Below the pieces are notes generated by a model. That model saw only the letters and a program-made list of their open reading frames with translations. It searched no databases and was not told the origin of the DNA. Positions 63,772 to 64,000 of a DNA stretch of 64,000 bases are shown here, one piece after another. Made by a program: the position numbers and the translations under genes. This stretch comes from Zygaena filipendulae (lineage: Eukaryota > Arthropoda > Insecta > Lepidoptera > Zygaenidae), in the NCBI GenBank assembly GCA_907165275.2, contig OU015655.1:12598501-12662500 (forward strand), written 5' to 3'. Every line of letters begins with the position of its first letter. The stretch's first letter is position 1.

Positions 63772-64000
63772 TATTAAGGAGTCCATATTTTTCTTGGTCT
63801 CGTAGATGAAAAGATCTCTATCTTCAAGTTTACGAGATCTTATGACACTGGTAACGAAATATATCAGTATTAAAATTATTTGATACATTTGTAAAAGCTC
63901 GTGAGCCGATGAATCATCATTTGAAGTTGTCTTTGTTATTATTGCATTAAGTGATAAAATAATACGTTTTACAACGTTCAATATAGATATGGTTATTAAT

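Overview
The window looks like AT-rich nuclear DNA of a lepidopteran (moth or butterfly). Three genes with short, well-spliced exons sit among large introns full of transposon fragments. The commonest repeat is a short family seen throughout Lepidoptera: one end resembles 'tactaatattataaatg', the middle carries 'ccgcgggaattccgggat', and the other end is 'aaaccgcggggcacagctag'. There are also tRNA-headed SINEs, several families of short terminal-inverted-repeat (TIR) elements (MITEs), one 5'-truncated LINE, a dead mariner and a Harbinger remnant. I cannot name the species. There is no prokaryotic feature and no CRISPR array.

Layout. (1) 291-1789, plus strand: the last three exons of an extracellular-type leucine-rich-repeat gene whose start lies outside the window, with its 3' UTR running to about 2.6 kb. 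(2) 1.8-7.4 kb: intergenic repeats (fold-back elements, TIR elements and a tandem run of the common repeat). (3) 7482-24534, plus strand: a complete eight-exon gene for the zer-1/ZYG11 family, the substrate receptor of a CUL2 ubiquitin ligase that recognises N-terminal glycine; 771 codons join in frame. (4) 24.7-26.35 kb: a minisatellite split by a Harbinger-type element that itself contains a MITE. (5) 28.1-34.5 kb: a mariner, a TIR element, a LINE with an open reverse transcriptase frame, and a GC-richer stretch with orphan reading frames of unknown origin. (6) 38289-51811, minus strand: a complete seven-coding-exon cytosolic glutamine synthetase gene, 382 codons. Its second coding intron holds a phase-compatible, stop-containing, poly(A)-signal-bearing exon (46079-46299) that could make a non-catalytic isoform. 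(7) 51.8-64 kb: upstream of glutamine synthetase; repeats only, no gene recognised.

The three genes do not form a pathway. The most interesting points are the cryptic terminal exon inside the glutamine synthetase gene; the exact conservation and spacing of the glycine-degron pocket in the zer-1 protein; an acceptor in zer-1 that is also a perfect donor and lies behind a (TG)n run; a MITE family that carries TGACGTCA-type sites into many places; and several nested insertions whose empty sites can be read directly. All coordinates and translations were worked out by eye, so exon edges rest on GT/AG sites and phase agreement, not on transcript data.
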